64,000 bases of DNA from Gloeocapsopsis sp. IPPAS B-1203 (GCF_002749975.1 NZ_PEIG01000015.1:1-64000); one strand, 5' to 3'. Shown: positions 26,058 to 35,681, numbered from the stretch's first letter. Translations and numbers: made by a program. The notes: generated by a model not told the origin, from the sequence alone.

Positions 26058-27569
26058 TTATCCCAAAAATAACTTATAAGCTGGATTCTGACTTTCATCC
26101 CAATATCGATAGCCCAAAGTATCGAGAAATGCTTGCCACTGTTTCATCTCGTGGGGTGGTACTTGCATTCCGACAACAATTCTCCCGTAGTCTGCACCGT
26201 TGTTGCGGTAGTGAAATAAACTGATATTCCAATCAGGACTCATTGAACCAACAAACTTCATTAACGCGCCAGGGCGTTCGGGAAATTCAAAGCGGTAGAG
26301 TAACTCATTGTGCGCTAGTGGAGAATGTCCGCCAACCATGTGTCGTAAGTGCAATTTTGTCAGTTCGTCATCGGTTAAATCAATCGTCTTAAAGCCACAT
26401 CCTTCAAATGTTTCGACCAACTTAACCTGATCCGCACGATTTTGAATTTGCACTCCTACAAAAATATGCGCTTCTTTTTCATCTGCAATGCGATAGTTAA
26501 ACTCGGTTAAGTTGCGCTTACCGATACATTCACAAAACTTGCGTAAACTACCCTGTTGTTCGGGAATAGCAACTGCATAGATAGCTTCGCGGCGTTCGCC
26601 TAGTTCTGCACGTTCGGCAACAAACCTGAGACGATCAAAGTTCATATTTGCACCGCAAGCAACCGCAACAAGTGTTTGTTCTTGGATTTGTTCGCGTTCG
26701 ACATAAGCTTTGGCAGCAGCGATCGCTAATGCTCCTGCAGGTTCTAAAATTGAGCGTGTATCTTCAAATACATCTTTGATTGCGGCACAGGTAGCATCCG
26801 TATCAACCAGCATAATTTCATCAACATACTGCTGACACAAGTGAAACGTTTCTTCACCAACTTCGCGCACCGCAACACCATCTGCAAATAAACCAACTTG
26901 CGACAATCGCACGCGTTTTCCTGCTTTGAGTGACTGAGACATCGCATCGGCATCAACAGGTTCAACACCAATTATCTTAATTTCTGGACGCAACCTCTTC
27001 ACATACGCTGCAATTCCCGAAATCAATCCGCCACCACCAATCGCGACAAAAATAGCATGAATTGGTTGTTGATGTTGCCGCAGAATTTCCATCCCAATGG
27101 TTCCCTGTCCTGCAATCACCTCTGGATCGTCAAACGGATGGATAAAAGTCAAGCCTTTTTCAGCTTCCATCTGACGCGCATACGCATAAGCATCATCGTA
27201 GGTATCACCGTGTAAAACTACCTCTCCACCACGCGATCGCACTGCGTCAACTTTAACTTGAGGTGTTGTTACTGGCATCACAATAAATGCCTGTGTTCCT
27301 AACTGACGCGCCGCTAAAGCAACACCTTGGGCGTGATTTCCCGCCGAAGCCGCAATGACACCCTGTGATAGCATCTCTGGGGGCAGATTTACCATTTTAT
27401 TATAAGCACCCCGCAGCTTGAAGGAAAACACCGATTGCATATCTTCGCGCTTGAGGAAAATTTTATTATTCAGCCGTGCGGATAGATTTGCAGCATAATC
27501 AAGCGGTGTTTCTTGCGCGACATCGTACACGCGGGCAGTCAAGATTTGTACTAAATAGTCGCACAGCAT
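26058..27569 (-). CDS. ilvA: Threonine ammonia-lyase (threonine deaminase), biosynthetic
   Basis: IlvA converts threonine to 2-oxobutanoate and ammonia, the first committed step of isoleucine synthesis. The 503-residue protein has the PLP domain with catalytic Lys51 in FSFKLRGAYNK, the phosphate-binding GGGGLISG loop, and ASAGNHAQG. Two C-terminal ACT-like regulatory domains follow (about 325-500, including the MVGGHSPLAHNELLYRFEFP and YRNNGADYGRIVVGMQVP segments), which in this family mediate isoleucine inhibition and valine activation. Length matches the long regulated form. Confidence 0.95.
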   Translation of the reverse strand: MLCDYLVQILTARVYDVAQETPLDYAANLSARLNNKIFLKREDMQSVFSFKLRGAYNKMVNLPPEMLSQGVIAASAGNHAQGVALAARQLGTQAFIVMPVTTPQVKVDAVRSRGGEVVLHGDTYDDAYAYARQMEAEKGLTFIHPFDDPEVIAGQGTIGMEILRQHQQPIHAIFVAIGGGGLISGIAAYVKRLRPEIKIIGVEPVDADAMSQSLKAGKRVRLSQVGLFADGVAVREVGEETFHLCQQYVDEIMLVDTDATCAAIKDVFEDTRSILEPAGALAIAAAKAYVEREQIQEQTLVAVACGANMNFDRLRFVAERAELGERREAIYAVAIPEQQGSLRKFCECIGKRNLTEFNYRIADEKEAHIFVGVQIQNRADQVKLVETFEGCGFKTIDLTDDELTKLHLRHMVGGHSPLAHNELLYRFEFPERPGALMKFVGSMSPDWNISLFHYRNNGADYGRIVVGMQVPPHEMKQWQAFLDTLGYRYWDESQNPAYKLFLG

Positions 27570-27656
27570 GGGATGAGTCTATTTAAGTGCCGAATAAGAG
27601 ATAATTTTACTTTACTGCGAGATAGGATGAGGAAGAAAGTGCGATCGTGTGTGGCA

Positions 27657-28271
27657 ATGATTCAAACCTTACCAGAACGCATGAGCTTTGCAGAATTTGT
27701 CGAGTGGTATCCAGACAACGGCAGACGCTATGAGCTACATAATGGAATTGTTATCGAAATGCAACCTACTGGTTCCCACGAACTAATTGCGGGTTTTCTT
27801 GCCGAAGAACTAACATTAGCAATTCGCACCGCCAAACTCCCTTACACGATTCCTCGTACTTGCTTAATAAAACCGCGTTTTCCTGATTCGGGATATCAAC
27901 CCGATATTGTGATACTTAATCGTACAGTTCTTACAGAAGAACCTCTTTGGGAGAAAGCGTCAACGATTCAATACGGTAAAACAGTTCCATTGGTCATTGA
28001 AGTTGTCAGTACAAACTGGCAAGATGATTATGCGCACAAGCTAGTGGAATATGAAGCGATGGCTATTCCTGAATACTGGATCGTCGATTTTCGGGCTTTG
28101 GGAGCAGTGCGTTATATCGGTAAACCAAAGCAACCTACAATTACGGTGTGTCAATTGGTTGAAGGTGAATATCAGATGCAGCGCTTTATTTCCGGTCAAC
28201 GCTTGGATTCTAACATTTTTCCAGAACTCGATTTAACTACTAATACAATTTTTCAAGCCGCACAAATGTAG
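27657..28271 (+). CDS. Uma2 family endonuclease-like protein (second copy)
   Basis: The protein of about 204 residues shows the Uma2 (DUF820) hallmarks: FAEFVEWYPDNGRRYELHNG, PDSGYQPDIVILNR, the core PLVIEVVSTNWQDDY, and EYWIVDFRALGAVRYIG. The open frame extends to 27573, but ATG 27657 (MIQTLPERMSFAEF) is where family members usually begin. It resembles the copy at 46733 more than that at 14125, notably in the STNW and YWIVD-ALGA-RYIG segments. Confidence 0.88.
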   Translation: MIQTLPERMSFAEFVEWYPDNGRRYELHNGIVIEMQPTGSHELIAGFLAEELTLAIRTAKLPYTIPRTCLIKPRFPDSGYQPDIVILNRTVLTEEPLWEKASTIQYGKTVPLVIEVVSTNWQDDYAHKLVEYEAMAIPEYWIVDFRALGAVRYIGKPKQPTITVCQLVEGEYQMQRFISGQRLDSNIFPELDLTTNTIFQAAQM

Positions 28272-28282
28272 AAGAGTTGTAG

Positions 28283-28312
28283 GCGATCGCTTTGGGCGCT
28301 ACGCGCAATCGC
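28283..28312. repeat. HIP1-flanked palindromic repeat
   Basis: GCGATCGCTTTGGGCGCTAC followed by GCGCAATCGC forms a hairpin whose outer arms are a HIP1 site and a near-HIP1 site. It is of the same type as the insertion inside the acetyltransferase gene at 47854-47880. Confidence 0.5.
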
Positions 28313-28346
28313 TTGTACGATAAATAAAAGCTACCAGTCACAAACT

Positions 28347-29321
28347 ATGCATCAACAACTCATCCTCCCCACAATGGGCTGTGGTACTTGGGCGTGGGGT
28401 AATCGCTTGCTTTGGGGCTACGACGAAAGCATGGATAGTCAATTGCAAGCTGTTTTTAACCTCTGCGTGAGTCATGGTGTCACATTGTTTGATACAGGTG
28501 ATTCTTATGGAACTGGGCGCTTAAACGGGCGCAGCGAATCGTTGTTGGGACGTTTTGCTAGGGAGTATAACGGTGCGGGTAAAGAAGACATCTGCATTGC
28601 AACTAAACTAGCAGCGTATCCTTGGCGATTAACACGTCAGTCAATGGTGAAAGCTGGCAAATCTTCTGCCCAACGCTTGAGGCGAAACGTCGATTTGGTA
28701 CAGATGCACTGGTCTACAGCTAATTATGCGCCTTGGCAAGAAGGTGCGCTTTTAGATGGTCTTGCAGAACTCTACGAACAGGAATTAGTTAAAGGCGTAG
28801 GATTATCTAATTATGGACCAAAACGACTGCAATGGGTGCATAAAAGATTTAGTGAGCAAGGAGTACCAATCGCAACTCTACAAGTTCAATACTCATTGCT
28901 ATCTACCTATCCTGTGACGCAGTTGAGATTAAAAGATGTTTGTGATGAACTGGGAATAAAACTAATTGCCTACAGCCCACTTGCACTAGGTATACTCACA
29001 GGAAAATACTCCGAAAAAGGTTCTTTCCCAAAAGGTATTCGCGGACTATTGTTTCGACAGTTATTACCAGGAACTCAACCACTTTTATCATGTCTGCGCG
29101 AGATAGCGCAATCAAGAAACAAAACAATGTCGCAGGTAGCACTTAATTGGTGTATCTGCAAAGGAACTATCCCGATTCCTGGTGCCAAATCAGTAGAACA
29201 GGCAAAAGAAAATATTGGTGCTTTAGGTTGGAAATTGGATGCTAACGAGATTGCAGAATTAGATCGAGCAGCCGCAAGCGTTGATAAAAAAATGGTGCAA
29301 AACATCTTTCAGACTAAGTAA
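28347..29321 (+). CDS. Aldo/keto reductase
   Basis: The 324-residue TIM-barrel oxidoreductase uses NADPH to reduce carbonyl compounds. The catalytic tetrad is visible as Asp and Tyr in FDTGDSYGTGRLNGRSE, Lys in IATKLAAYPW and His in LVQMHWS. The cofactor loop is GTIPIPGAKSVEQAKENIGA near the C-terminus. A similar product is annotated in plants and cyanobacteria as a pyridoxal reductase-like or general stress AKR; the substrate is not determinable. It stands alone on the plus strand. Confidence 0.92.
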   Translation: MHQQLILPTMGCGTWAWGNRLLWGYDESMDSQLQAVFNLCVSHGVTLFDTGDSYGTGRLNGRSESLLGRFAREYNGAGKEDICIATKLAAYPWRLTRQSMVKAGKSSAQRLRRNVDLVQMHWSTANYAPWQEGALLDGLAELYEQELVKGVGLSNYGPKRLQWVHKRFSEQGVPIATLQVQYSLLSTYPVTQLRLKDVCDELGIKLIAYSPLALGILTGKYSEKGSFPKGIRGLLFRQLLPGTQPLLSCLREIAQSRNKTMSQVALNWCICKGTIPIPGAKSVEQAKENIGALGWKLDANEIAELDRAAASVDKKMVQNIFQTK

Positions 29322-29541
29322 GTAAATACAAATATTTTTTAAATCACTTTTTAAAACGGTTTTTTATAAACTACTTTTATTTAGATGATTCAGCGTGTTA
29401 ACACAGAAGGTTCTGCATAGGCATCCAAATCTGATAAATATACAAAAATATATGACTAACACCTGAGTAGCAAGAAAATTAAGAAAATTTCTGTTCTATG
29501 GGCAAAACAGCAGTGACAGCTATTTATTAAGGAGATGTTCC

Positions 29542-30402
29542 TTGATCTCATTTAGTGACTACAAAAGCAAAGCTTCTCAATACATTACTTTCATCGACTC
29601 AGAATTTTACCCAGACTACCTTGATGAAGCAAGAACTATTTACAGTAGTGTTATAGAACAGTTTGCAGAGTTAGCTAGTATGGCTAGTAGTGCTAGTGAC
29701 TTGCTTACAAGCATTGCAGAGAAACCAAACCCGTCTCGAACTCAGTTGTTACGAGTTTTTCGTAAGTATGTATCACCGGACACCTCTGTTGAAATGTTAA
29801 AGGTCAAGAAGAAAATTCCATCCATCATTGAGAACTATGGACATAGATTTAGAACCATAGAGGAAGTTAGAGTAAATTTAGCAAGCCGTCCAAACCCTGA
29901 TGAAGCACTCATGGCTATTCTTATGGAGTATAAAAGCCGTGGACAAAAAGGATACGAACTAACGGAAGCGTTCTTTTTGTGGTTCGAGTCAAATTTTGAT
30001 TCAGAGTATTTGATTCAAGGTCCAGTACGTGCTGGAAGAGATGTAATGCTTGATGAAGTGTTAAAGGATTGGGATGCAAAAACACCAGCAGACATTCTTA
30101 TTTCTCGTCAGGATAAAACGCCATTGGTTGTAGGCTTTGCCCGTTACGATTCAGATCGAGGAGGAGCGCAAGAGGATGATCGTACAGGCGGAAACAGAGA
30201 TAAAGTGACTGACATTCTCAGATATGCTGATACATATAAGTTACCTCTAAAAGTATTTTTTCTAAATGACGGTCCAGGACTTACGCTCGGTTCTATGTGG
30301 AATGACTACGCTGCGCTAGAAAACTACGGTAGGGGAAGAGTGATGGTGTGTACTCTCAAAATGCTGGAGGAAAGATTCACTAGAGATTGGCTTGAAAGTT
30401 AA
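29542..30402 (+). CDS. Putative type II restriction endonuclease
   Basis: The 286-residue protein starts at TTG 29542, supported by AAGGAG seven bases upstream. It sits tail-to-tail with a DNA methyltransferase gene (23-bp overlap), the usual place for the cognate endonuclease. A probable nuclease core is GRDVMLDEVLKDW, then TPADILISRQDKTPLVVGFA and RYDSDRGGAQEDDR, with several Asp/Glu that could bind metal. A classical PD-(D/E)XK triad is not unambiguous. The N-terminal half is helical. Recognition sequence unknown. Confidence 0.7.
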   Translation: MISFSDYKSKASQYITFIDSEFYPDYLDEARTIYSSVIEQFAELASMASSASDLLTSIAEKPNPSRTQLLRVFRKYVSPDTSVEMLKVKKKIPSIIENYGHRFRTIEEVRVNLASRPNPDEALMAILMEYKSRGQKGYELTEAFFLWFESNFDSEYLIQGPVRAGRDVMLDEVLKDWDAKTPADILISRQDKTPLVVGFARYDSDRGGAQEDDRTGGNRDKVTDILRYADTYKLPLKVFFLNDGPGLTLGSMWNDYAALENYGRGRVMVCTLKMLEERFTRDWLES

Positions 30403-31735
30403 GTTTACTATACCACTCCTTAACTAAAGCTTCTGAAATGCTTTGAAGATCTGACGAAAACTCGAAATATACATCAAGTCCGGTGCGTAACACTCTACTA
30501 GTGTTCAACAAGGATTCCTGTTTTATCTTAGTTCCATTACTATTAACAAAGTCGCCCATCGCCTCAGTACCTGAGCTTAGGCGATGAACTGTTGTTTCTA
30601 TCGCAAGTGAGGAATTATCTATCGCTATCCATTGCCTTTTTAGTTCTTCCGCAACTGCCACTGTTGTACCACTGCCAGAAAAAGCATCTAGTACTAGATC
30701 GCCCGTATTAGAAGAGGCAAGAATAATACGCCTAAGTATTTCTGAGTTCTTTTCAGTGGGATAGCCTGTAATCTTAATATTTTGATTATGGGCATCCTTA
30801 AAATCAAGCCAAATATCTTGAACTGGAATTCCTTTACTGTTATCAAGATACACTTTTCGTCTAGGATTACCTGTTGGCGACCAATAAATTTCACCTCTTG
30901 CATCCATTTCATCTAAAGTTTCTGGTGTATATTGCCAATGCTTACCAGGAGGTGGAAGCATTCCTTTCCACCGTTGTCCTGTAGCACCATTCCTTGTTCC
31001 TGGAGCATGAATAGGAACTTTTTTATAACGTCTTCCAGTTCCTTCTTCTACATATTGATATTCTTTTTTAGCTGTATCATCTGTCCAGGCTTCAAATGCT
31101 TGGTTCCATACATAGTTTTCACTTTTGGTATAGAACAAGATATAGTCTGAAATATTTCCGTACTGCTTGCGAGTATAATTCTTAGGGTTACATTTCTTTC
31201 TTGCGATCCAATTTCGGAAATTCTTAGAGCCGAAAATTTCGTCCATCAGAACTTTGACAGGAAAAGCCATATTGTCATCTAGATGGACATAAATAGAGCC
31301 ATCATTAGCTAGTAGTTCTCTGAGCAAAATTAACCGTTGGCGGAGAAACTCTAGGTAGTCAGCCCCATTAATCAAATCATGATACGCGTGACTCTGCTTT
31401 CTAGATTCAAAGCCAGAACCTGTAGCATATGGTGGATCAATATATATAAGCCTAACTTTTCCTGCAACATTAACATCATCCAATAAGGCTTTAAGAACCC
31501 TTAAGTTTTCGCCATAAATCAATCGATTTCTAGGCTGCTTTTCTACAAAGATGCTACGGTGAGGTTCTCTCAGCGCTTTATCATCTGTACGAATAACGCA
31601 ATTCAACTGCGCTGGAGCAATATTAAAAATTTCTTCAACTGCTACCTTCCCTTCATACTCTAATCTGAAGGGCATTCTATTGCCATTCCTCGAAGTACCA
31701 TTACGTTTAAGTTTACTTGGTATCCCTGTAGCCAT
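30380..31735 (-). CDS. Type II DNA methyltransferase, beta class (N6-adenine/N4-cytosine)
   Basis: The 451-residue protein has catalytic motif IV LIYIDPPYATGSGF (about residues 94-107) preceding SAM-binding motif I VLDAFSGSGTTVAVAEEL (about 348-365), the order that defines beta-class amino methyltransferases. DPPY usually indicates N6-adenine or N4-cytosine methylation; the target recognition region lies between (about 190-300). It protects host DNA from the neighbouring endonuclease. The start overlaps the HTH gene by 23 bp, suggesting co-transcription and translational coupling. Confidence 0.92.
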   Translation of the reverse strand: MATGIPSKLKRNGTSRNGNRMPFRLEYEGKVAVEEIFNIAPAQLNCVIRTDDKALREPHRSIFVEKQPRNRLIYGENLRVLKALLDDVNVAGKVRLIYIDPPYATGSGFESRKQSHAYHDLINGADYLEFLRQRLILLRELLANDGSIYVHLDDNMAFPVKVLMDEIFGSKNFRNWIARKKCNPKNYTRKQYGNISDYILFYTKSENYVWNQAFEAWTDDTAKKEYQYVEEGTGRRYKKVPIHAPGTRNGATGQRWKGMLPPPGKHWQYTPETLDEMDARGEIYWSPTGNPRRKVYLDNSKGIPVQDIWLDFKDAHNQNIKITGYPTEKNSEILRRIILASSNTGDLVLDAFSGSGTTVAVAEELKRQWIAIDNSSLAIETTVHRLSSGTEAMGDFVNSNGTKIKQESLLNTSRVLRTGLDVYFEFSSDLQSISEALVKEWYSKLNFQANL

Positions 31736-31967
31736 CTAACGATTGTTCCTGATGATCTTGATTTTGACTTTCGAGAAATTCATTGAGATCCTGCCTACGA
31801 ACTCTCAAAATTTTTGGTCCCACTTTTGTAGCTTTCAGCCGATTAGATGAGATCCATCGTTGCACTGTTCTCTGATGCACTCGAAGGATCTCTGCTATTT
31901 CGTTAGTGGTTAAAAACTGTTCGTTTTCCCCACGATGCTCTCCTTGCTCTTGTCGCTTTTGTCGCAT
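31713..31967 (-). CDS. Excisionase/MerR-type helix-turn-helix regulator of the RM module
   Basis: The small protein (84 residues from ATG 31967; 99 from a TTG at 32012) carries a winged-HTH of the excisionase family: LTTNEIAEILRVHQRTVQRW, then RLKATKVGPKILRVRRQDL. It overlaps the methyltransferase start by 23 bp and so belongs to the same transcript. By position it may control the RM genes as a controller protein does, although it is not a classical XRE-type C protein. Repeated TCGCTTTTG motifs lie over its own 5' end. Confidence 0.75.
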   Translation of the reverse strand: MRQKRQEQGEHRGENEQFLTTNEIAEILRVHQRTVQRWISSNRLKATKVGPKILRVRRQDLNEFLESQNQDHQEQSLDGYRDTK

Positions 31968-32028
31968 AAGTCGCTTTTGATGTATCTTACCTTTAAGATG
32001 TTTGCGTCGCAACTATCGCTTTTGTCGC
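31953..32028 (-). promoter_or_regulatory. Direct repeats at the 5' end of the RM regulator gene
   Basis: TCGCTTTTGTCGC occurs identically at 31953-31965 and 32016-32028, and TCGCTTTTG recurs at 31971-31979. The copies overlap the alternative start codons of the HTH protein. Repeats in this position could be its binding sites (autoregulation). Confidence 0.4.
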
Positions 32029-32538
32029 CTTACAATAAGGATACTTCAGTTGTACTACACCACCCTCATATCCATTGCATTTAAGCAATTGTTTTGCCTT
32101 GGACGGTTGACAACTGCTGATGATCATTTTCGGATTATCTACCGCTGCTCAACGTAGCTGTTAGATAGATCAGTTTTCTGCCCATATACCCGATTAGGTG
32201 ACTGAGGCAGATAAACTACATGCAGTCACGTACGCAGCATGGAGGCAGGTTCATCCCAGGTGAACCTCTGAAGATGTTCTTCGATTCTGGGTTCCTAACC
32301 AACTCGGCGATCGCGCGACAATGGTTTATCAGTGGAAATAGTGGTTTCGTGGATGCAAGGAGCGAATATAACTGAACATTCACCTTACCCATCGCATCTC
32401 TCTGATACTTGAGGTAGCTGACATTAAGCTTTTAGTATTGCAGTTAACATAGTATTCTAGGAGATCTCCTAGAATGGCGATTGCACAACATCCACCAATG
32501 TTGATTTACAGGAGAAACCTGGAATAGCTAGAACAACG
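32029..32538. other. Intergenic region between RM module and DUF4336 gene
   Basis: No gene is supported here. A short inverted repeat TAGGAGATCTCCTAG (32458-32472) lies 67 bp upstream of the next gene. It could be a regulatory palindrome or part of a leader hairpin. Confidence 0.4.
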
Positions 32539-33729
32539 ATGAACGCGCAGGAAACACTAGAAAAATCTCATCGCAACGACTTCGCCTGGTGGTTCTGGTT
32601 CGTTGTGCCACTGTATCCGTTTAGCAAGCGGCGGACGATTCGCAAAGAGGTAGTTAAAGATACTGTTTGGACTTTTGACCAAGTTCAAGGAATTTTCTAC
32701 GTTGTCGTGCCAATTCGCATGACTGTTGTGAAGCTCAATCAAGGCTTGTTAATCTATGCACCTGTTGCACCTACTCCAGAGTGTATCCGGCTTGTCAATG
32801 AATTAGTTGCCGAACACGGCGATGTCAAGTATATTATCTTACCAACAATCTCTGGGATTGAACACAAAGTTTTTGTCGGTCCGTTTGCTCGCCGCTTTCC
32901 CAATGCTCAAGTGTTTGTTGCGCCGAATCAGTGGAGTTTTCCGCTGAATTTACCGCTCAGTTGGCTGGGGTTTCCACGCGATCGCACGCACGTACTACCC
33001 CAAGATAGCAGCCAAGTGCCTTTTGCCGATGAGTGCGACTATGCTATCCTCGGTGCAATTGAACTTGGACCTGGGCGATTTTCTGAAGTTGCCTTCTTCC
33101 ACAAAAAATCGCAGACATTACTTGTGACTGACTCGGTAGTTTCTGTACCCGAAGAACCACCCGCGATTGTTCAACTTGATCCTTATCCGCTACTCTTCCA
33201 CGCTAAAGATAGTGCCACAGACGCGATCGCAGACACCCAAAGCAATCGCCGTAAGGGATGGCAACGTACTGCACTATTTGCTTTGTACTTTCGTCCTAGC
33301 GTCCTTGATGTTGTTAACTGGGGTGAGGTACTGCGTAATGCCTTTAAAGCACCAGATCGTTCGCGCAAAAATTATTTTGGGCTTTTTCCGTTTAAATGGA
33401 CACACAATTGGCAACCATCATTCGAGGCGCTATGCGGAAATGGTCGTTTATTTGTTGCACCAATTCTGCAAACTCTGATTCTCAACCGCGCACCCAAAGA
33501 AACTATCAACTGGGCGAATAAAGTAGCAAGTTGGAATTTTGAGTGGATTATTCCTTGTCATTTTGATGCACCGATTAAAGCGCGATCGCAGCAGTTTAGA
33601 CAAGCATTTGACTTTTTAGAACAACACAATACATTTCCATTACCCAAAGAAGATTTTCAACTCCTGAAAGATATTGATGCAGGTTTATCTAAGTTTGGTA
33701 TTGTACCACCACCCCTAGACAAGAGTTAG
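32539..33729 (+). CDS. DUF4336 protein (metallo-beta-lactamase-like fold)
   Basis: The 396-residue protein matches the cyanobacterial/plant DUF4336 family. It includes WFVVPLYPFSKRRTIRKEV near the N-terminus, then LLIYAPVAPTPECIRLV and the segment KYIILPTISGIEHKVFVGPF, with a conserved IIPCHFDAPI near the C-terminus. The fold is related to metallo-beta-lactamases, but the canonical HxHxDH zinc motif is absent, so hydrolase activity is uncertain. No membrane segment. It is convergent with the GTPase gene. Confidence 0.85.
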   Translation: MNAQETLEKSHRNDFAWWFWFVVPLYPFSKRRTIRKEVVKDTVWTFDQVQGIFYVVVPIRMTVVKLNQGLLIYAPVAPTPECIRLVNELVAEHGDVKYIILPTISGIEHKVFVGPFARRFPNAQVFVAPNQWSFPLNLPLSWLGFPRDRTHVLPQDSSQVPFADECDYAILGAIELGPGRFSEVAFFHKKSQTLLVTDSVVSVPEEPPAIVQLDPYPLLFHAKDSATDAIADTQSNRRKGWQRTALFALYFRPSVLDVVNWGEVLRNAFKAPDRSRKNYFGLFPFKWTHNWQPSFEALCGNGRLFVAPILQTLILNRAPKETINWANKVASWNFEWIIPCHFDAPIKARSQQFRQAFDFLEQHNTFPLPKEDFQLLKDIDAGLSKFGIVPPPLDKS

Positions 33730-33732
33730 AGC

Positions 33733-33766
33733 CAATTACCCATTACCAATTACCTATTACCTAACC
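33733..33766. repeat. Heptamer short tandem repeat (AATTACC type)
   Basis: Tandem units CCAATTACCCATTACCAATT followed by ACCTATTACC form a short tandemly repeated repetitive sequence. The same unit recurs near 36750, 37821 and 44636-44774. It sits between convergent genes. Confidence 0.65.
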
Positions 33767-33775
33767 TCCAATAAA

Positions 33776-35074
33776 TTAAGACTGAATCCCCTTAAACCGC
33801 GCTTTTGCCAATTGAAATGCTTCTTGCATCACAGCTTGAATTTTCTGCGGATCGGGTTTTTTACCGCCCATCAAGTCACCGAAGTAAACACACGCAGCTT
33901 CTCCTAGTGACCAAGTATAAGCCGCAGCCCAAGAAGCCGCGATCGCACTGCCAAAACCAGGGATAAATTTCACGATCTCGCGCCCAATCGCTTGCGCTAA
34001 AAAACCACCCGCGATCGCACTAACGACACCTCCCGCTTGCGATCGCGATAATGTCTGTCCATACAACTTTCCGAGTAGCCCTACCATTGATACTTGCAAT
34101 GCTGTTAATACGGGCATTGTGGCAAAAGGTAATGGAACGGCGGCAAGTGTCGCTGCCATAATTGAGAATGGTAAGATGTAGCGCCGTCCAACATCGCGGT
34201 AAAGGTTGCCAATTTTTTCGCCAACTTCCTGATCTAATAGCTGATGAATTGCACGGGCTTCGGCTTCAGGAAGTAAGTCGGCAAGAGTATCTCGTAAAGC
34301 TTCTAAGCCATAAAATACCGGAGTATAGCCATCTTCTTCAAGAGTAAAGTCGATCATCACGGAGCGATCGCACAATCCACTAAACGTTTCTTGCATTGCT
34401 GCAAAAGCGCGATTTACGTCGGTGTAGTTGGGTGGATAAGTTGGATGATCTTCAATTCCTGGAGGATAAACCTCGTGCAAGCACGTTACGGCTAGTAAAC
34501 AAGGAATCGCCGGATATTTCTGCCGCAGTTGTGTGGCAATTTGTCGTAGTGTATCAGTAGCAAAATCATTGATTTTGACTGTGAGAATCAAAACTCTCGC
34601 GCGGTTACTTTCTTGCTGTAATCCAATTAATTCCTCAACTATGATTTGAGTATTTTGATTGACATCTCCTAGCCCAACGGTATCGGTAAAAATCAGTAAC
34701 GGTAGATCGCTTGCAGGATAAGCATAGCGTTCAGTATGTTGCGTATGCGGGCGAAATCCTTGACCGATAATTTCTGCTGAGACTCCGGTAAGTCCCCGTA
34801 CAATTGAACTTTTTCCTGCTTGGGGTTTACCGATTAGCAGTGCTTCTGTTGTTGGTAATTCAGCACGGACTGTCGCTAAAATTTCTGCGATTTGCTCGTC
34901 ACTAATACTAAACCATTTCGTTACGGTTTGTGCAGGATCGATAGGTAATGCTTGCCAAAAACGCGATGTTGTGCTATGCCAAAGATTGGCAATTTGGTTT
35001 TTCCAATCATTCACCACTGATTCATCGCTTTGAGAATCTGCGGGTGGTAATTCGGGATCGCGTTGTTCAGTCAT
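33776..35074 (-). CDS. GTPase with C-terminal membrane domain (YcjF/DUF697-like)
   Basis: The 432-residue protein has an Era-like GTPase domain in its first half: G1 ALLIGKPQAGKSSIVRGL, G3 IFTDTVGLGDVNQ (with Thr-Val in place of the usual Pro-Gly), and a LLAVTCLHEV strand in place of a classical NKxD. The C-terminal half contains glycine-rich hydrophobic helices (about 295-390) like DUF697/YcjF modules. Role unknown; membrane-associated. It is functionally comparable to, but not a close copy of, the GTPase at 21731-23626. Confidence 0.83.
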   Translation of the reverse strand: MTEQRDPELPPADSQSDESVVNDWKNQIANLWHSTTSRFWQALPIDPAQTVTKWFSISDEQIAEILATVRAELPTTEALLIGKPQAGKSSIVRGLTGVSAEIIGQGFRPHTQHTERYAYPASDLPLLIFTDTVGLGDVNQNTQIIVEELIGLQQESNRARVLILTVKINDFATDTLRQIATQLRQKYPAIPCLLAVTCLHEVYPPGIEDHPTYPPNYTDVNRAFAAMQETFSGLCDRSVMIDFTLEEDGYTPVFYGLEALRDTLADLLPEAEARAIHQLLDQEVGEKIGNLYRDVGRRYILPFSIMAATLAAVPLPFATMPVLTALQVSMVGLLGKLYGQTLSRSQAGGVVSAIAGGFLAQAIGREIVKFIPGFGSAIAASWAAAYTWSLGEAACVYFGDLMGGKKPDPQKIQAVMQEAFQLAKARFKGIQS

Positions 35075-35140
35075 TTGTATTGCAACAGCAAATATAAGAA
35101 TAAATCTTGTGCGGCTGTTACCTTAATTTTAATTTATTGG

Positions 35141-35290
35141 ACTGAGCGAATGAATTCACTAGCTAAATAAAATCGAAGTTTATGCAGGTGAACTTATTCA
35201 TACTCGATGGGCGACATACCTTCTTATCCTCTAGTGTGCGCAGGTACACTGTGTTTGAATAGCCCCGACTTTAGTCGGAAGGCGTCTGTA
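35141..35290. repeat. REP-like intergenic repeat, copy C (inverted)
   Basis: GAATTCACTAGCTAAATAAA is the reverse form of the tail seen in copies A and B. CAGGTGAACTT, GTGCGCAGGTACAC and CCCCGACTTTAGTCGG follow. It separates a GTPase gene from the coiled-coil gene pair. Confidence 0.6.
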
Positions 35291-35293
35291 ATT

Positions 35294-35677
35294 TTAGTTC
35301 CAATCGGCTTGCTGTGATTGTCTAGCTTCATATTTTAAGCGATCGCCTTCTTCGTAAATTTCATTAGCTAGGGCTTCTAAATCGTCAGCGATTGACATCA
35401 TTGCTTGTTTCTTTTGCTTGAGAATCGCTAACTCGTTGTCATGGTCTTTTGCAACTCGATCAATTTCTGCAAATAATTCTTTGTATTCATCAGGTGGATT
35501 CTCTAACCAACTGGTAAATTCTTTTTGATGTTGCTGTACAATCTCTATTGTTTGTTCCCAAGAGGATTTACGGCGCATATCTAGCGATTTAAGAGCCTCA
35601 TATTTTGTCTTGAGTTGCTTGATTGTACTAACTGCGGCAATCTCATAGACTGTGACTTTGAGTTTTTGCAGGTTCAT
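35294..35677 (-). CDS. Small coiled-coil protein
   Basis: The 127-residue protein is almost entirely helical and charged, with heptad-like spacing (IKQLKTKYEALKSLDMRRKS, then VAKDHDNELAILKQKKQAMM) and a Tyr/Glu-rich tail. No named family, signal peptide or membrane segment is seen. It starts four bases after the stop of the upstream coiled-coil gene, so the two are an operon and their products may interact. Confidence 0.6.
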   Translation of the reverse strand: MNLQKLKVTVYEIAAVSTIKQLKTKYEALKSLDMRRKSSWEQTIEIVQQHQKEFTSWLENPPDEYKELFAEIDRVAKDHDNELAILKQKKQAMMSIADDLEALANEIYEEGDRLKYEARQSQQADWN

Positions 35678-35681
35678 ATTT

